Shown: positions 19,044 to 27,849, numbered from the stretch's first letter. The stretch is DNA of 64,000 nucleotides from Nocardia huaxiensis (GCF_013744875.1 NZ_CP059399.1:682001-746000), one strand, 5' to 3'. Program-made: numbers and translations. Notes: generated from the letters alone by a model not told the origin.

Positions 19044-19270
19044 ACCCGCCGCCGTTCCGAATCCTGTTTCCGCCGGTGCTGTCCGAGTCCGCGACGCGAG
19101 CGCACTCCGTTCCGGCGGCCGCCGCCCGCCTTCGTCCTGCCCGGGTGGACCGGGAGCGCCGTGGTCCGATCCGGGGGAGAGGCACGCTCCCGCGCAGTGC
19201 CGCCTTGCGAAATCCGCTGTACGCGAGGCGCTTCGGCAGCGTAGGCGGTTCGGGAGGCGGGTTCCGATGA
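19040..19270 (+). CDS. Possible 76-residue coupled ORF between ssd and tadA
   Basis: This ORF starts with an ATG overlapping the ssd stop (ATGA at 19040-19043) and its own stop overlaps the tadA start (ATGA at 19267-19270). The product is basic and Arg/Pro/Gly-rich with no recognisable domain. The exact coupling at both ends suggests that ribosomes could run from ssd through it into tadA, and that it may act mainly as a translational bridge. It could equally be chance in high-GC DNA, where open frames are common. Confidence 0.35.
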   Translation: MNPPPFRILFPPVLSESATRAHSVPAAAARLRPARVDRERRGPIRGRGTLPRSAALRNPLYARRFGSVGGSGGGFR

Positions 19271-20451
19271 GCGCTCTGGTCACACCCGAGCTGCTGGACC
19301 GAGTCCGCGAGCGGCTCGCCGACGATGGCGCCGACACCGATCCGGTGCAGGTGGCGGCTGCCATCCGGACCGAGGCGGGCGGCGTCCTCGGCGACTCCGA
19401 CCTGCTGCACGCCCTGCGCCTGCTGCAGACGGAACTGACCGGCGCCGGTGTGCTGGAGCCGTTGCTGCGCGATCCGGACGTGGCCGATGTGCTGGTCACC
19501 GCGCCGGACGCGGTCTGGGTGGACCGAGGCCACGGCCTGTGCCGCACCGGAATTCGCTTCACCGACGAGGCCGCGGTGCGCCGCTTGGCTCAGCGCCTGG
19601 CGCTGTCGGCGGGCCGCCGCCTCGACGATGCGCAACCCTGGGTCGACGGTCGCCTGGTGGGCACCGAAGCCGCACTGGGCAATTCGTCCGGTGTCCGTCT
19701 GCATGCCGTCCTCGCGCCTGTATCCCAGGCGGGAACCTGCCTCTCACTGCGGGTGCTCCGCCCAGCCTCGCAGGGCCTGGATGCCCTGGCCGCCTCCAGC
19801 GCCATCCCCGCCGACGCGAAGCACCTACTGGAGCAGATCGTCCGAGCCCGCCTGGCCTTCCTGGTCGTGGGCGGCACGGGAGCGGGCAAAACCACGCTGT
19901 TGTCGGCACTTCTCGCGAAAGTCCCTGCCGCCGAACGCATCATCTGTGTCGAGGACGCGGCCGAGCTCGCCCCACCCCACCCGCACGTGGTCCGCCTGGT
20001 GGCCCGCCCGCCGAATGTCGAAGGCGCGGGGGAGATCACGGTCCGCGACCTGGTCCGCCAAGCCCTCCGCATGCGCCCCGACCGCATCGTCGTGGGCGAG
20101 GTCCGAGGCCCCGAGGTCATAGACCTCCTGACCGCCCTCAACACCGGCCACGACGGCGGCGCCGGCACCGTCCACGCCAACTCCCCGCGCGAAGTCCCCG
20201 CCCGCCTGGAAGCCCTCGCCGCCCTCGGCGGCATGTCCCGCCCCGCCCTCCACAGCCAGCTGGCCGCCGCCTTCCAGATAGTCCTCCACGTTCACCGCCA
20301 CCCCGACGGCGCCCGCACCCTCCGCGAAATAGGCGTGGTCACCCGCACCCTCGGCGAAGTCGAAATCTGCCCGGCCTGGACCGCCGATTCCCGCCCCACC
20401 CCCGGCGCCTCAACCCTCACCACCTTGCTCGAAGAAAGGACAACCCAATGA
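19267..20451 (+). CDS. tadA: Pilus assembly ATPase TadA/CpaF
   Basis: A 394-residue secretion ATPase of the type II/IV family that powers Flp pilus assembly at the membrane. It shows Walker A GGTGAGKTT with K208, an Asp box (IICVEDAAEL), Walker B (MRPDRIVVGEVRGPE) and the His box (GHDGGAGTVHANSP). The N-terminal ~120 residues form the usual adaptor domain. The ATG at 19267 gives the family N-terminus and length. The stop overlaps the next small ORF. Confidence 0.94.
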   Translation: MSALVTPELLDRVRERLADDGADTDPVQVAAAIRTEAGGVLGDSDLLHALRLLQTELTGAGVLEPLLRDPDVADVLVTAPDAVWVDRGHGLCRTGIRFTDEAAVRRLAQRLALSAGRRLDDAQPWVDGRLVGTEAALGNSSGVRLHAVLAPVSQAGTCLSLRVLRPASQGLDALAASSAIPADAKHLLEQIVRARLAFLVVGGTGAGKTTLLSALLAKVPAAERIICVEDAAELAPPHPHVVRLVARPPNVEGAGEITVRDLVRQALRMRPDRIVVGEVRGPEVIDLLTALNTGHDGGAGTVHANSPREVPARLEALAALGGMSRPALHSQLAAAFQIVLHVHRHPDGARTLREIGVVTRTLGEVEICPAWTADSRPTPGASTLTTLLEERTTQ

Positions 20452-20660
20452 CCGCCTCGACCCCGATCACCGCTTCGGCCCGGAAGGCCATCGGCCCCGC
20501 GAGGCGACCACTTCTCCGGCTCCGCTCCGCGGCCCTCCCGATGATGCAGAGGTGGATTCGACGAGCTGGGCTCCGGTTCCACCGACTACGACGACCCGCC
20601 CTCGACCTTGCCGCCAAGCCCACAACCGTCACTGCACCCGATCGAAGGACGTCCCCATGA
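20448..20660 (+). CDS. Unrecognised 70-residue ORF coupled to tadA
   Basis: The ATG overlaps the tadA stop (ATGA) and follows a good Shine-Dalgarno (AGAAAGGA at 20433-20440, 7 nt away). The product is basic with several RR pairs and a short amphipathic segment around PMMQRWIRRAGLRF; no domain is recognised. Its stop in turn overlaps the ATG of the next ORF (20657-20660). The signals favour translation, but nothing else supports a function. Confidence 0.45.
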   Translation: MTASTPITASARKAIGPARRPLLRLRSAALPMMQRWIRRAGLRFHRLRRPALDLAAKPTTVTAPDRRTSP

Positions 20661-21508
20661 CCACGCCCTCCCACAACCCGGAACCCGGCACTGCGGCCGC
20701 GCCGACCGAGCGCACCGTCTGCACCCCCACCGCACGAAACATGCGCCCTCACAAGCAATCCTGGTGGCGGCACAGTCAGCCGCCGGGGCTAGTGCGCCGC
20801 TGGCGCCTCCGGTGCGGCACCGCCCCCGCAACGCCCACGGCCAAGCATCACAGTGACGAACCTGCGCCCCCACCACGCTCCGGTCCGCCGTCAGCGGAAG
20901 GCTCGGTCGCGTTCACTACTCTCGGGAAAGTTCATGCCGCTGATTCGGTGCCCCCGAATCCTGACGTAGACGTGAGCCCGGCGAAATACGGCGCGATGTC
21001 AACCGCGGACCTTCGTGTCGAGCTGCCGGCATCACCTCGACTCGGCCGTGCGAAATATGCTGCGGGCGAGCACGATCCCGTATGCGCGAACTCCACGTCG
21101 CACCCCGCCGGTCACTGCCCGCGCTGCGGCGGTATCCACTGCTGCGACGCCGCTCGGCAGATCTGTTCCGAGACGACTTCAGCGGCGGATGCGCCGGCTG
21201 ATCCGCATTCAGGGGGCGTGGGAGTCGTGAGTCGTGCGAAAGGTGTTGCGAGCCATGCTGTTCCCGGCGGTACGGACTCCACCGCGAGGCCGGCGGAGCC
21301 GGTGCCGGTCGCGCGTGTCAGCCTGGCGAAGAGGGGCGAGCGCCCGGTCGCTCCTTTGCGTGCGGGATTCGGCGCGCCTCCGAGCGAGGCCGGTCGGTAC
21401 CCGGCATCAGGGACGGAGATGCCCACCGAGGTGTGCGATCGCTCCGGTGGATGCTCGTCCGGCTGTGTCGGGGATGCGGGCAGACCGGCGGATTGTTCCT
21501 ACTGCTGA
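20657..21508 (+). CDS. Unrecognised Cys-rich ORF inside the Tad operon
   Basis: A 283-codon ORF whose ATG overlaps the stop of the preceding short ORF. The predicted product has no signal peptide or membrane helix. It is Pro/Ala/Ser-rich early and becomes Cys-rich: HCPRCGGIHCCDAARQIC near residues 155-175 and a tail with CDRSGGCSSGC and CSYC. The third-position GC content is visibly lower than in tadA or tadB, and so is the local GC content. It sits where other Tad loci place tadB directly after tadA. It may be a lineage-specific gene, acquired DNA or non-coding sequence that is open by chance. Confidence 0.35.
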   Translation: MTTPSHNPEPGTAAAPTERTVCTPTARNMRPHKQSWWRHSQPPGLVRRWRLRCGTAPATPTAKHHSDEPAPPPRSGPPSAEGSVAFTTLGKVHAADSVPPNPDVDVSPAKYGAMSTADLRVELPASPRLGRAKYAAGEHDPVCANSTSHPAGHCPRCGGIHCCDAARQICSETTSAADAPADPHSGGVGVVSRAKGVASHAVPGGTDSTARPAEPVPVARVSLAKRGERPVAPLRAGFGAPPSEAGRYPASGTEMPTEVCDRSGGCSSGCVGDAGRPADCSYC

Positions 21509-21575
21509 CATCGCGAGTAGAGGCTCGGTAGCCGGATCAGGGGAGGCGGTAGCGACTCCGGAGGGAGGGACGGAT

Positions 21576-22397
21576 GTGGTGAGGCTTGCGGGGGTGGAGG
21601 TGGGGCAGGTGGAGGTGGCGCTGGTGTGTTCGGCGCTGGCGCTGACCGTTGCGCCGGAGTCGGCGGCACGGCGGCGATTCGCCCGGTTGTATGACGGCCG
21701 GAAGAGCCGGAAACTGCCGATTGCCTGGGTGATTCGGGCCGGTGTCGGTGCGGGACTGGCGGCTTTGTTCGCTGTCGGCGTCGGCCCCTTGGTTGCGGCG
21801 TTGCTGGTGGTGGGGACGTTCGTGGTGCGGCGACGCCGGGCGCTGCGGGAGGCGCGGCGGACCGCTGCGTGTGGGCGGTTGCTGGAGGGACTGGAGACGG
21901 TCATCGGGGAGCTGCGGGTCGGGGCGCATCCGAGTGCGGCGGCCGAGATCGCGGCACGGGAGACGGGCGGGGAGGTGGGGCGGGTGTTCGCGGTCAGTGC
22001 CGCTCGCAGCAGGCTCGGCGGTTCCGGGGCCGATGCGCTGCGTCGGCCGGAAAGTGCTGTGGCGGTGGAACTGTCGCGCATCGCCGAGGCGTGGCAGGTC
22101 GCCGAACAGCACGGGCTGGCGCTTGCGGAGCTGCTGTCGGCCGCGCGGGTGGATCTGCTGGGGCGCAGGAGGTTCCGGGATCGGACACATGCGGCGCTGG
22201 CGGGTCCACGTGCAACTGCGGCCGTGCTCGCCGGCCTACCGGTGCTGGGGGTCGGGCTGGGCCAGGTGATGGGCGCTGCCCCGATGCATGTTCTGTTCGG
22301 TTCTTCGGCCGGCTCGTGGCTGCTCCCGCTGGGATCGAGCCTCGCCTGTGCCGGACTGCTGTGGACCGACGCCACTACCGAGCGAGTCCTGCGGTGA
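21576..22397 (+). CDS. tadB: Pilus assembly membrane protein TadB-like
   Basis: A 273-residue inner-membrane protein of the GspF/TadB type, the platform on which the TadA ATPase acts. Hydrophobic helices lie at the N-terminus (VALVCSALALTVA), at about residues 47-75 and near the C-terminus (AAVLAGLPVLGVGLGQVMGA and a final helix). The cytoplasmic part contains RTAACGRLLEGLETVIGELR, characteristic of the family. GTG at 21576 follows GGAGGGAGGG; the GTG at 21579 is an alternative. It is the second half of the Tad core with tadC. Confidence 0.83.
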   Translation: MVRLAGVEVGQVEVALVCSALALTVAPESAARRRFARLYDGRKSRKLPIAWVIRAGVGAGLAALFAVGVGPLVAALLVVGTFVVRRRRALREARRTAACGRLLEGLETVIGELRVGAHPSAAAEIAARETGGEVGRVFAVSAARSRLGGSGADALRRPESAVAVELSRIAEAWQVAEQHGLALAELLSAARVDLLGRRRFRDRTHAALAGPRATAAVLAGLPVLGVGLGQVMGAAPMHVLFGSSAGSWLLPLGSSLACAGLLWTDATTERVLR

Positions 22398-22508
22398 GCG
22401 GCGCTCCGGTGCCCGGTTCGCCGGAGGCACAGGTGAATCCGCGGAGGTCCACCGACGTCGGCGCGTCGGCTGGACGTCGAGATCGATTTGGATCGGGGAG
22501 TGGATGCG

Positions 22509-23111
22509 ATGAACCAACTGTCGATACCCCTTGCGCTTGTCGCAGTCGCACTGCTGCTGCTTCCGGGGAGGGCCGGTGCGGCGCGCCGACTGGCGGGAAT
22601 TCGGGGGCTGCCGCACAAAGCTGTTCGCGGCGGCCGGGTTTCAGACTGTGCAGTCGATCCGCTGGGTGCGGCGGGCACGCTCGATCTCTTCGCGGCGTGC
22701 CTGCGGGCGGGCTTGCCCGCGGCGGCTGCGGCGGGTGCGGTGGCCGCGGGCGCACCGGAGCCGATGCGCGGCGTATTGCGCCGGGCCGCAGACCTTTTGC
22801 TGCTGGGGGCGGATCCGCTCACCGCGTGGGAGCAAGCGAGCGTGGGCTGTACCGACGAGACGGTGGGGGCGCTGGTGCGAATGGTCCGGCGGTCGGCGCG
22901 GTCGGGGGCGGGGCTCGCGGCCGGGGTCGGCGAGTTGGCGGAACAGCGGCGGGCCGCGGTCGAGGATGCCGCGGTCGCGCGGGCCGAACGGGCGGGGGTA
23001 TTGATCAGCGGGCCGCTGGGGCTGTGTTTCCTGCCGGCGTTCGTGTGCCTGGGGATCGTGCCGGTGGTGATCGGCCTGGCCGGTCACGTGCTGGGCGACG
23101 GCCTGCTGTGA
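22509..23111 (+). CDS. tadC: Pilus assembly membrane protein TadC-like
   Basis: A 200-residue GspF-domain protein. An N-terminal helix (LSIPLALVAVALLLLPG) is followed by a cytoplasmic helical region with TLDLFAACLRAGLPAAAAAG and a C-terminal helix pair (LISGPLGLCFLPAFVCLG, VPVVIGLAGHVLG). The ATG at 22509 has GGGGAG upstream and is preferred to the TTG seven codons earlier. It is short like its mycobacterial counterpart (Rv3657c position). 111 bp separate it from tadB. Confidence 0.8.
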   Translation: MNQLSIPLALVAVALLLLPGRAGAARRLAGIRGLPHKAVRGGRVSDCAVDPLGAAGTLDLFAACLRAGLPAAAAAGAVAAGAPEPMRGVLRRAADLLLLGADPLTAWEQASVGCTDETVGALVRMVRRSARSGAGLAAGVGELAEQRRAAVEDAAVARAERAGVLISGPLGLCFLPAFVCLGIVPVVIGLAGHVLGDGLL

Positions 23112-23198
23112 CGGGCCATGGGTGTGCCGGTGCGGGACGGCCGCATCGGTGTGAGGACGGTGCGGAGCGTCCGCATCGTCGTGAGGAGGGGAGTGACT

Positions 23199-23414
23199 GT
23201 GCGATCCACTGTGCGGAACCTGGGGTGGGGCCTGCGGGCGCGGCTGCTGGCGGCCGCGGTGGGAGAGGAGGGGATGAGTACGGCCGAATACGCCATCGGC
23301 ACGATCGCCGCGGCGGCGTTCGGGGCGGTGCTGTACGCGGTGGTGACCGGGGACAGCATCGTCAACGCCCTGACGAAGATCATCGACAAGGCGTTGAAGA
23401 CCTCGGTCGGGTGA
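23199..23414 (+). CDS. flp: Flp-type pilin subunit
   Basis: A 71-residue prepilin. A basic leader ends at EEG, followed by MSTAEYAIGTIAAAAFGAVLYAVV, which has the Gly at -1 and Glu at +5 relative to the expected prepilin peptidase cut plus the hydrophobic pilin helix. The sequence closely resembles the pilin of the M. tuberculosis Tad locus (Rv3656c). GTG at 23199 is chosen for its spacing from GAGGAGGGG; GTG at 23193 is possible. The stop overlaps the next gene (GTGA). No prepilin peptidase gene is in the window. Confidence 0.92.
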   Translation: MRSTVRNLGWGLRARLLAAAVGEEGMSTAEYAIGTIAAAAFGAVLYAVVTGDSIVNALTKIIDKALKTSVG

Positions 23415-23764
23415 TCCGGGACGCGCCGCGACCGGCCGGGGATCGGGGGATGGCCACGGTCGAGGCGGCCCTCGCGCTGGCGGCACTGGTCGCGGTGCTC
23501 GTGCTGGGTGCCGGGGTGGTGCTGGCGGCGTCGGCGCAGGTGCGCTGTGTCGACGCTGCCCGGGAGGCCGCGCGCCTGACGGCACGCGGTGACGAGGCGC
23601 GGGCGGTGCCGATCGCCCGGGAGGTGGCCCCGCCGGGAGCCGTGGTGACCGTGCGAACCGACCGTGACCTGGTGATCGCGGTGGTGACCGCACGGGCACC
23701 ACTGCTCTCGGTGCCGCTGCGCGCCGAAGCGGTGGCGGCCCGCGAGCCCGAGGAGACGCGATGA
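23411..23764 (+). CDS. TadE-like minor pilin
   Basis: A 117-residue protein with a short N-terminus and the segment RGMATVEAALALAALVAVLVLG, a pilin-like helix with Glu after the Met-Ala-Thr-Val, typical of TadE-family pseudopilins. The rest is a small exported domain (RCVDAAREAARLTARGD). It starts at a GTG overlapping the flp stop and its stop overlaps the next ATG, so it is tightly coupled to both. It corresponds by position to Rv3655c. Confidence 0.85.
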   Translation: MIRDAPRPAGDRGMATVEAALALAALVAVLVLGAGVVLAASAQVRCVDAAREAARLTARGDEARAVPIAREVAPPGAVVTVRTDRDLVIAVVTARAPLLSVPLRAEAVAAREPEETR

Positions 23765-24210
23765 CCCGGCGAGGCCGCCCCGCGACCCGCGACACGCCCG
23801 AGCCGTGGCACTGTGTCGCAGATCCCGGCACACCGCGCCGCGGTCGCGGCGCGACGGTCTGTGACGATGCCGGTGGTGTGACGCTGACCGCATGTCTGGC
23901 CCTGGCGGCACTGCTGGCGATGACCCTGCTGATCGGCCAGGTAGGGGCGGCGGTGGTGGGCCGTCACCACGTCCAGTCGGCGGCGGATCTGGCCGCGCTG
24001 GCGGCGGCAGCGGCCCTCGACGGCGGTAACACCGCGGGCTGTGCCCGCGCCGAGACGATCGCCCGCCGCATGAATGTGCGAGTGCTCGATTGTGTGGTCG
24101 CCGACTGGGATGTGACAGTCACTGTCGAGATGCGTATGTCTCTCGGTCCACTGGGCGTTCGACCGGTTCGCGCCGCGGCGCGGGCGGGCCCGGCCGGCGA
24201 TATCCCCTAG
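23761..24210 (+). CDS. TadG/Rv3654c-like secreted or membrane protein
   Basis: A 149-residue protein. After a polar, Arg-rich 38-residue N-terminus it has the hydrophobic segment GVTLTACLALAALLAMTLLIGQVGAAVVGRHHVQ and the motif SAADLAALAAAAAL, typical of the helicase/secretion-neighbourhood TadE-like and TadG N-terminal families. Two cysteines lie downstream (GCARAE, LDCVVADW). It ends the Tad gene cluster and overlaps the previous stop by ATGA. It corresponds to Rv3654c by order. Confidence 0.8.
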   Translation: MTRRGRPATRDTPEPWHCVADPGTPRRGRGATVCDDAGGVTLTACLALAALLAMTLLIGQVGAAVVGRHHVQSAADLAALAAAAALDGGNTAGCARAETIARRMNVRVLDCVVADWDVTVTVEMRMSLGPLGVRPVRAAARAGPAGDIP

Positions 24211-24573
24211 CGAAGTCCGATAACAACAACTCGTACCGAGCAGTCGGTTAGAAATGCGATGGCGCGGACCACACCGCGTGTCGATCAATACCGAATTCGG
24301 ATGAAAGTGATAGGCGAATAGTTTGGATACCGATCACTTTCCAATTCGATCCTGAAGTCTGTTCTCAAAGAATGCACAGGTAAATGCGCTAGCGACATTA
24401 TCGAACGGAGCAACCCCTCAGTTAACAGGATCACATCCCTCTTTATTCGACCAAGTGCCGCGTGTCGCACGACTCGTGCCGAAGCACTCGGAACGCCGCC
24501 CGATACCACCCAGCTGCCGGATCCCTACTGGTTGGTCGGATGTCGCCGCGGTGTCACTCCGGCGACGGCGGCA
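24211..24573. other. AT-richer gap after the Tad cluster
   Basis: This gap lies between the convergent ends of the Tad operon and the helicase gene. About 24220-24450 is clearly richer in A and T than its surroundings. A 74-codon minus-strand ORF (24285-24509) lacks a Shine-Dalgarno and any recognised motif and is not called. No clear hairpin terminator was found. In M. tuberculosis this place holds unrelated genes (Rv3650-Rv3653), so it is a point of divergence. Confidence 0.5.
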
Positions 24574-26970
24574 TCACGGTTGGACCGCGCCCTCGTCACC
24601 ATCCGCGAGCTCGCTCAGCACCGCGCCGAGCAGCCGCGCCGCACCGGCCTTGTCCAGCGGATTGTTGCCGTTTCCGCACTTGGGCGACTGTACACAGGAC
24701 GGGCACCCGCTACTGCATCCGCAGGACCGGATGGCTGCGAGCGTCGCCGCCAGCCAGTGCCGCAGCCGGGCGAACCCGCGCTCGGCGAAGCCGGCCCCAC
24801 CGGGATGCCCGTCATAGACGAACACCGTGGGCAGTCCGGTATCGGCGTGCTCGGCCGTGGACACACCGCCGATATCCCACCGGTCACAGGTCGCGACCAG
24901 CGGCAGCATGCCGATGGCGGCGTGTTCGGCCGCGTGCAGCGCCCCCGCCGCTTGCCGGGCGTCGATTCCCGCCCGCCGCAACAGCTCCGGCGTGACCGTA
25001 TAGAACACGGCCCGCGTCGGCAGCGTCTGCGCGGGCATGTCCAGCGGCACCATGTCGAGCACCTCACCGCCGGCCAGCCTGCGCAGATACCCCACCACCT
25101 GCCGCGTCACGAACACCCGGCCCAGACCCGTGGTGACCTGCCCGTATGTCCGCTCCTCGGTGACCTCGTCGAGCTCGATCGAGGTGACCGCCCGCGCGCT
25201 GGTGGTCCACCCCGGCGTCTCCGCGCGCACCAGCGCGATGCCCTCGTCCAGGTCCAGCTCGTCGACCACGAAACTCTCGCCCTGATGCAGGTGCACGGCC
25301 CCTGGATGCAAGGTCGCCGGCGCCCGCCCGGCATCGGTGGTGCCCAGCATGCGCCCGGTTTCGCAGTCCACGATGGCGATGGCCGCACCGATGCCCCCGC
25401 GCACGTCCACCGCATCGTGCGGATGCGCGTCGGCGGTGGTGAACCACCGGGCCGAACCATCCCGTCCCGCCCCGGGTCGCCGCCGGATCATCCCCTGTCG
25501 CGCGAGCCCGGAAAGTAGTTCCCACGCACCGTATTCCAGTACTTCGGCATCGGTGAGCGGCTGTTCCATGGCCGCGCACAGCAGATGCGGCCCCAATACA
25601 TAGGGATTGTGCGGATCGGTGATGCTGGCCTCCAGCGGTCGCCCGAGCAGCGCCTCCGGATGGTGCACGAGATAGGTGTCGAGCGGATCGTCACGGGCGA
25701 TGAGCAGCACCAACGACCCCTGTGTCCGCCGCCCGGCGCGCCCGGCCTGCTGCCAGAACGAGGCCACCGTCCCGGGATATCCAGCCACCACGACGGCATC
25801 CAACCCGGCGATGTCGACCCCGAGTTCGAGCGCATTGGTGGTGGCGGCCCCGAGCAGCGCGCCTTCCGACAGCGCCGCCTCCAGTGCCCGCCGATCCTCC
25901 GCGAGATATCCGGACCGATAGGCCGCAACCCGTTCCGCCAGTTCGGCATCCACATCCGCCAGCAGCCGCCGTGTATCCATCGCGATGAGTTCGGCGCCGC
26001 GCCGCGACCGCACGAAGGTGAGCGTCCGTGCCCCTTCGGCCACGAGTTCGGCCATGACCTTGGCGGCTTCCGCTCCCGCCGACTTGCGTACGGCGGCACC
26101 GTTTTCCCCGGTCAGGCCCCCGCCGACGAGCGGTGGCTCCCACAGCGCCACGGTCCGCGCCCCCTGCGGCGAGCCGTCCTCGGTGACCGCGGTGCAGGGC
26201 GCCCCGATGAGTTTCGAGGCGGTGTGCGCCGGGTCGCTGGTGGTCGCCGAGCACAGCACGAACACCGGATCGGCCCCGTATCGCGCGGCCATGCGGCGCA
26301 GTCGCCGCAGCACCAGCGCCACGTGGGACCCGAAAACCCCTCTATATGTATGGCATTCGTCGACGACCACATAGCGCAGCTGTCGCAGTAGCCGTCCCCA
26401 CCGCTCGTGTGAGCGCAGCAGGCCCAGGTGCAGCATGTCGGGATTGGTGAAAACCCAGCGCGAGTTGGACCGCACCCACTGCCGTATCTCCTGCGGTGTG
26501 TCTCCGTCGTAGGGCGCCGGGTGAATCCCGCGCAACGAATCGGCACCGGTCATCTCGGTGGCCATGCGCAACTGGTCCGCACCCAGCGCTTTGGTGGGCG
26601 ACAGGTAGAGCGCGGTGGCCCGCGGATCCTCCCGCAGGGCTGTCAGCACCGGCATCTGATAGGCCAGAGACTTGCCCGAAGCGGTCCCCGTGCTGATTAC
26701 GACATGCCCGCCACCTGCGGCGATATCCGCGGCGCGGGTCTGGTGGGCCCATGGCGCCTCGACCCCGGTGGCCTGCACCGCGGCGAGGACGTCGGGAGAT
26801 ATCCATTCGGGCCATTCCGTGACCTGGGCCGCTCGCGCAGGTAGCTCGCTGACGTGGGTGAGGCGGGGGTCACCGCTGCTGAAGCTGGTTAGGACACGAT
26901 TCAGCAACGATTGGCCATAGCTCGGATCGCTGCCTATTTCAGACCGATCCGTCTGGTCTCCGGCTTTCAC
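24574..26970 (-). CDS. DEAD/DEAH-box helicase with DUF1998-type zinc cluster (Hrq1/SftH-like)
   Basis: A 798-residue superfamily 2 helicase. Motif I is STGTASGKS, Ia YLSPTKALGADQ, II VVDECHTYRG (a DECH box), III CSATTS, and the second RecA domain holds ATNALELGVDIAGLD and QQAGRAGRR. The C-terminal region ends in a four-cysteine cluster (CGCSSGCPSC...KCGNGN) as in SftH/Hrq1-type 3'-5' helicases of the DUF1998 group. It probably unwinds DNA in repair. The start is uncertain: GTG at 26970 has GAGG upstream, while a TTG at 26907 would give 777 residues. Rv3649 holds the equivalent place. Confidence 0.9.
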   Translation of the reverse strand: MKAGDQTDRSEIGSDPSYGQSLLNRVLTSFSSGDPRLTHVSELPARAAQVTEWPEWISPDVLAAVQATGVEAPWAHQTRAADIAAGGGHVVISTGTASGKSLAYQMPVLTALREDPRATALYLSPTKALGADQLRMATEMTGADSLRGIHPAPYDGDTPQEIRQWVRSNSRWVFTNPDMLHLGLLRSHERWGRLLRQLRYVVVDECHTYRGVFGSHVALVLRRLRRMAARYGADPVFVLCSATTSDPAHTASKLIGAPCTAVTEDGSPQGARTVALWEPPLVGGGLTGENGAAVRKSAGAEAAKVMAELVAEGARTLTFVRSRRGAELIAMDTRRLLADVDAELAERVAAYRSGYLAEDRRALEAALSEGALLGAATTNALELGVDIAGLDAVVVAGYPGTVASFWQQAGRAGRRTQGSLVLLIARDDPLDTYLVHHPEALLGRPLEASITDPHNPYVLGPHLLCAAMEQPLTDAEVLEYGAWELLSGLARQGMIRRRPGAGRDGSARWFTTADAHPHDAVDVRGGIGAAIAIVDCETGRMLGTTDAGRAPATLHPGAVHLHQGESFVVDELDLDEGIALVRAETPGWTTSARAVTSIELDEVTEERTYGQVTTGLGRVFVTRQVVGYLRRLAGGEVLDMVPLDMPAQTLPTRAVFYTVTPELLRRAGIDARQAAGALHAAEHAAIGMLPLVATCDRWDIGGVSTAEHADTGLPTVFVYDGHPGGAGFAERGFARLRHWLAATLAAIRSCGCSSGCPSCVQSPKCGNGNNPLDKAGAARLLGAVLSELADGDEGAVQP

Positions 26971-27404
26971 CGAACCGACACCTCGACACGCACTCCGGGT
27001 GCGAACGGTGTGTGCATCCGTCGCCCTACCTGCCATTTCACTGCAGAGTAGCGACCTGGCTCACACCCTGTTTGCCAGATGCTCGCTCTGTTATTCGGAA
27101 GCAAACCAACTTCGAGTACGGATTTGGGCATTACGCCCCTCACCTGCGCATTCGCAAGATCAACTTTTTTGCAAATTGTGGGTAACTCGGCTGTTGAATT
27201 GCGCGAAGACATGGTTCACTGGTTCCTGGTCGCAAGCTTCTGTGTTCGAGGGACGGATCCAAAGTCCAAACCATCAGCAGGATCGATGTTGCGAACGGTG
27301 TACTGGGTGCTTTCCTGCAGGGGGAACAGAGTACAGCGGTCGGAACGGACCCGGTGGATGAACCTACTTGTCCGCCGTTCCGGTATGGAAAGAGAAGGAA
27401 CAGA
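26971..27404 (+). promoter_or_regulatory. Long upstream/leader region of cspA
   Basis: A 434-bp gap lies between the divergent helicase gene and cspA. Cold-shock genes commonly have long structured 5' leaders, and this gap would allow one. The 12-mer TGCGAACGGTGT occurs twice, at 27000-27011 and 27290-27301. AT-rich tracts (CAACTTTTTTGCAAATTGTGG around 27165) could carry promoters. No protein-coding gene is supported. Confidence 0.45.
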
Positions 27405-27608
27405 ATGGCACAGGGAACTGTGAAGTGGTTCAACGCGGAGAAGGGGTTCGGCTTCATCGCGCCCGAGGACGGCTCCGCTGACGTCTTCGTCCACTACTCC
27501 GAGATCCAGGGATCGGGCTTCCGCACCCTCGAGGAGAACCAGAAGGTCGAGTTCGAGGTCGGCCAGGGCACCAAGGGCCCGCAGGCCACTGGTGTTCGCG
27601 CGCTCTGA
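27405..27608 (+). CDS. cspA: Cold-shock domain protein
   Basis: A 67-residue single OB-fold cold-shock protein, full length for the family. RNP1 is KGFGFIAPE and RNP2 is DVFVHYSEI; the tryptophan and aromatic RNA-binding surface is at [12 protein letters not shown]. It binds single-stranded RNA and DNA as an RNA chaperone. The ATG at 27405 follows GAAGGAA. It corresponds to Rv3648c. A terminator-like hairpin follows at 27635-27662. Confidence 0.97.
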   Translation: MAQGTVKWFNAEKGFGFIAPEDGSADVFVHYSEIQGSGFRTLEENQKVEFEVGQGTKGPQATGVRAL

Positions 27609-27634
27609 TAGCGGGCCTACCCCATAGGGTTCCG

Positions 27635-27662
27635 TCCCCCATCGCCACCCGGCGGTGGGGGA
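27635..27662 (+). terminator. cspA terminator hairpin
   Basis: TCCCCCATCGCC pairs with GGCGGTGGGGGA over 12 bp with one G-T wobble and an ACCC loop, 26 bp after the cspA stop. No T-tract follows (CGACCCATATC), so it may be a GC-type terminator. Confidence 0.65.
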
Positions 27663-27849
27663 CGACCCATATCTGGACCCATTACACTCGATCACAACCC
27701 GGGGCCACATCGCCGCTGCGACCGAAGCGCAGGCATTGAACAGGGTATAAACGTTGCTGGCAGCGATATCAGTAGTCGCCGCCGCTTGCCCCAGCCGCGT
27801 ATCGCGCGCACCAGCGCCGCGCGGATCTACAGGAAAGGTGTGTTCGCCG

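Noticed and set aside
24285..24509. 74-codon minus-strand ORF in the AT-rich gap
   Set aside because: No Shine-Dalgarno, no motif and no coupling to a neighbour.
27000..27301. Repeated 12-mer TGCGAACGGTGT upstream of cspA
   Set aside because: Only two copies 290 bp apart with no further symmetry; noted in the region entry but too weak for a separate claim.
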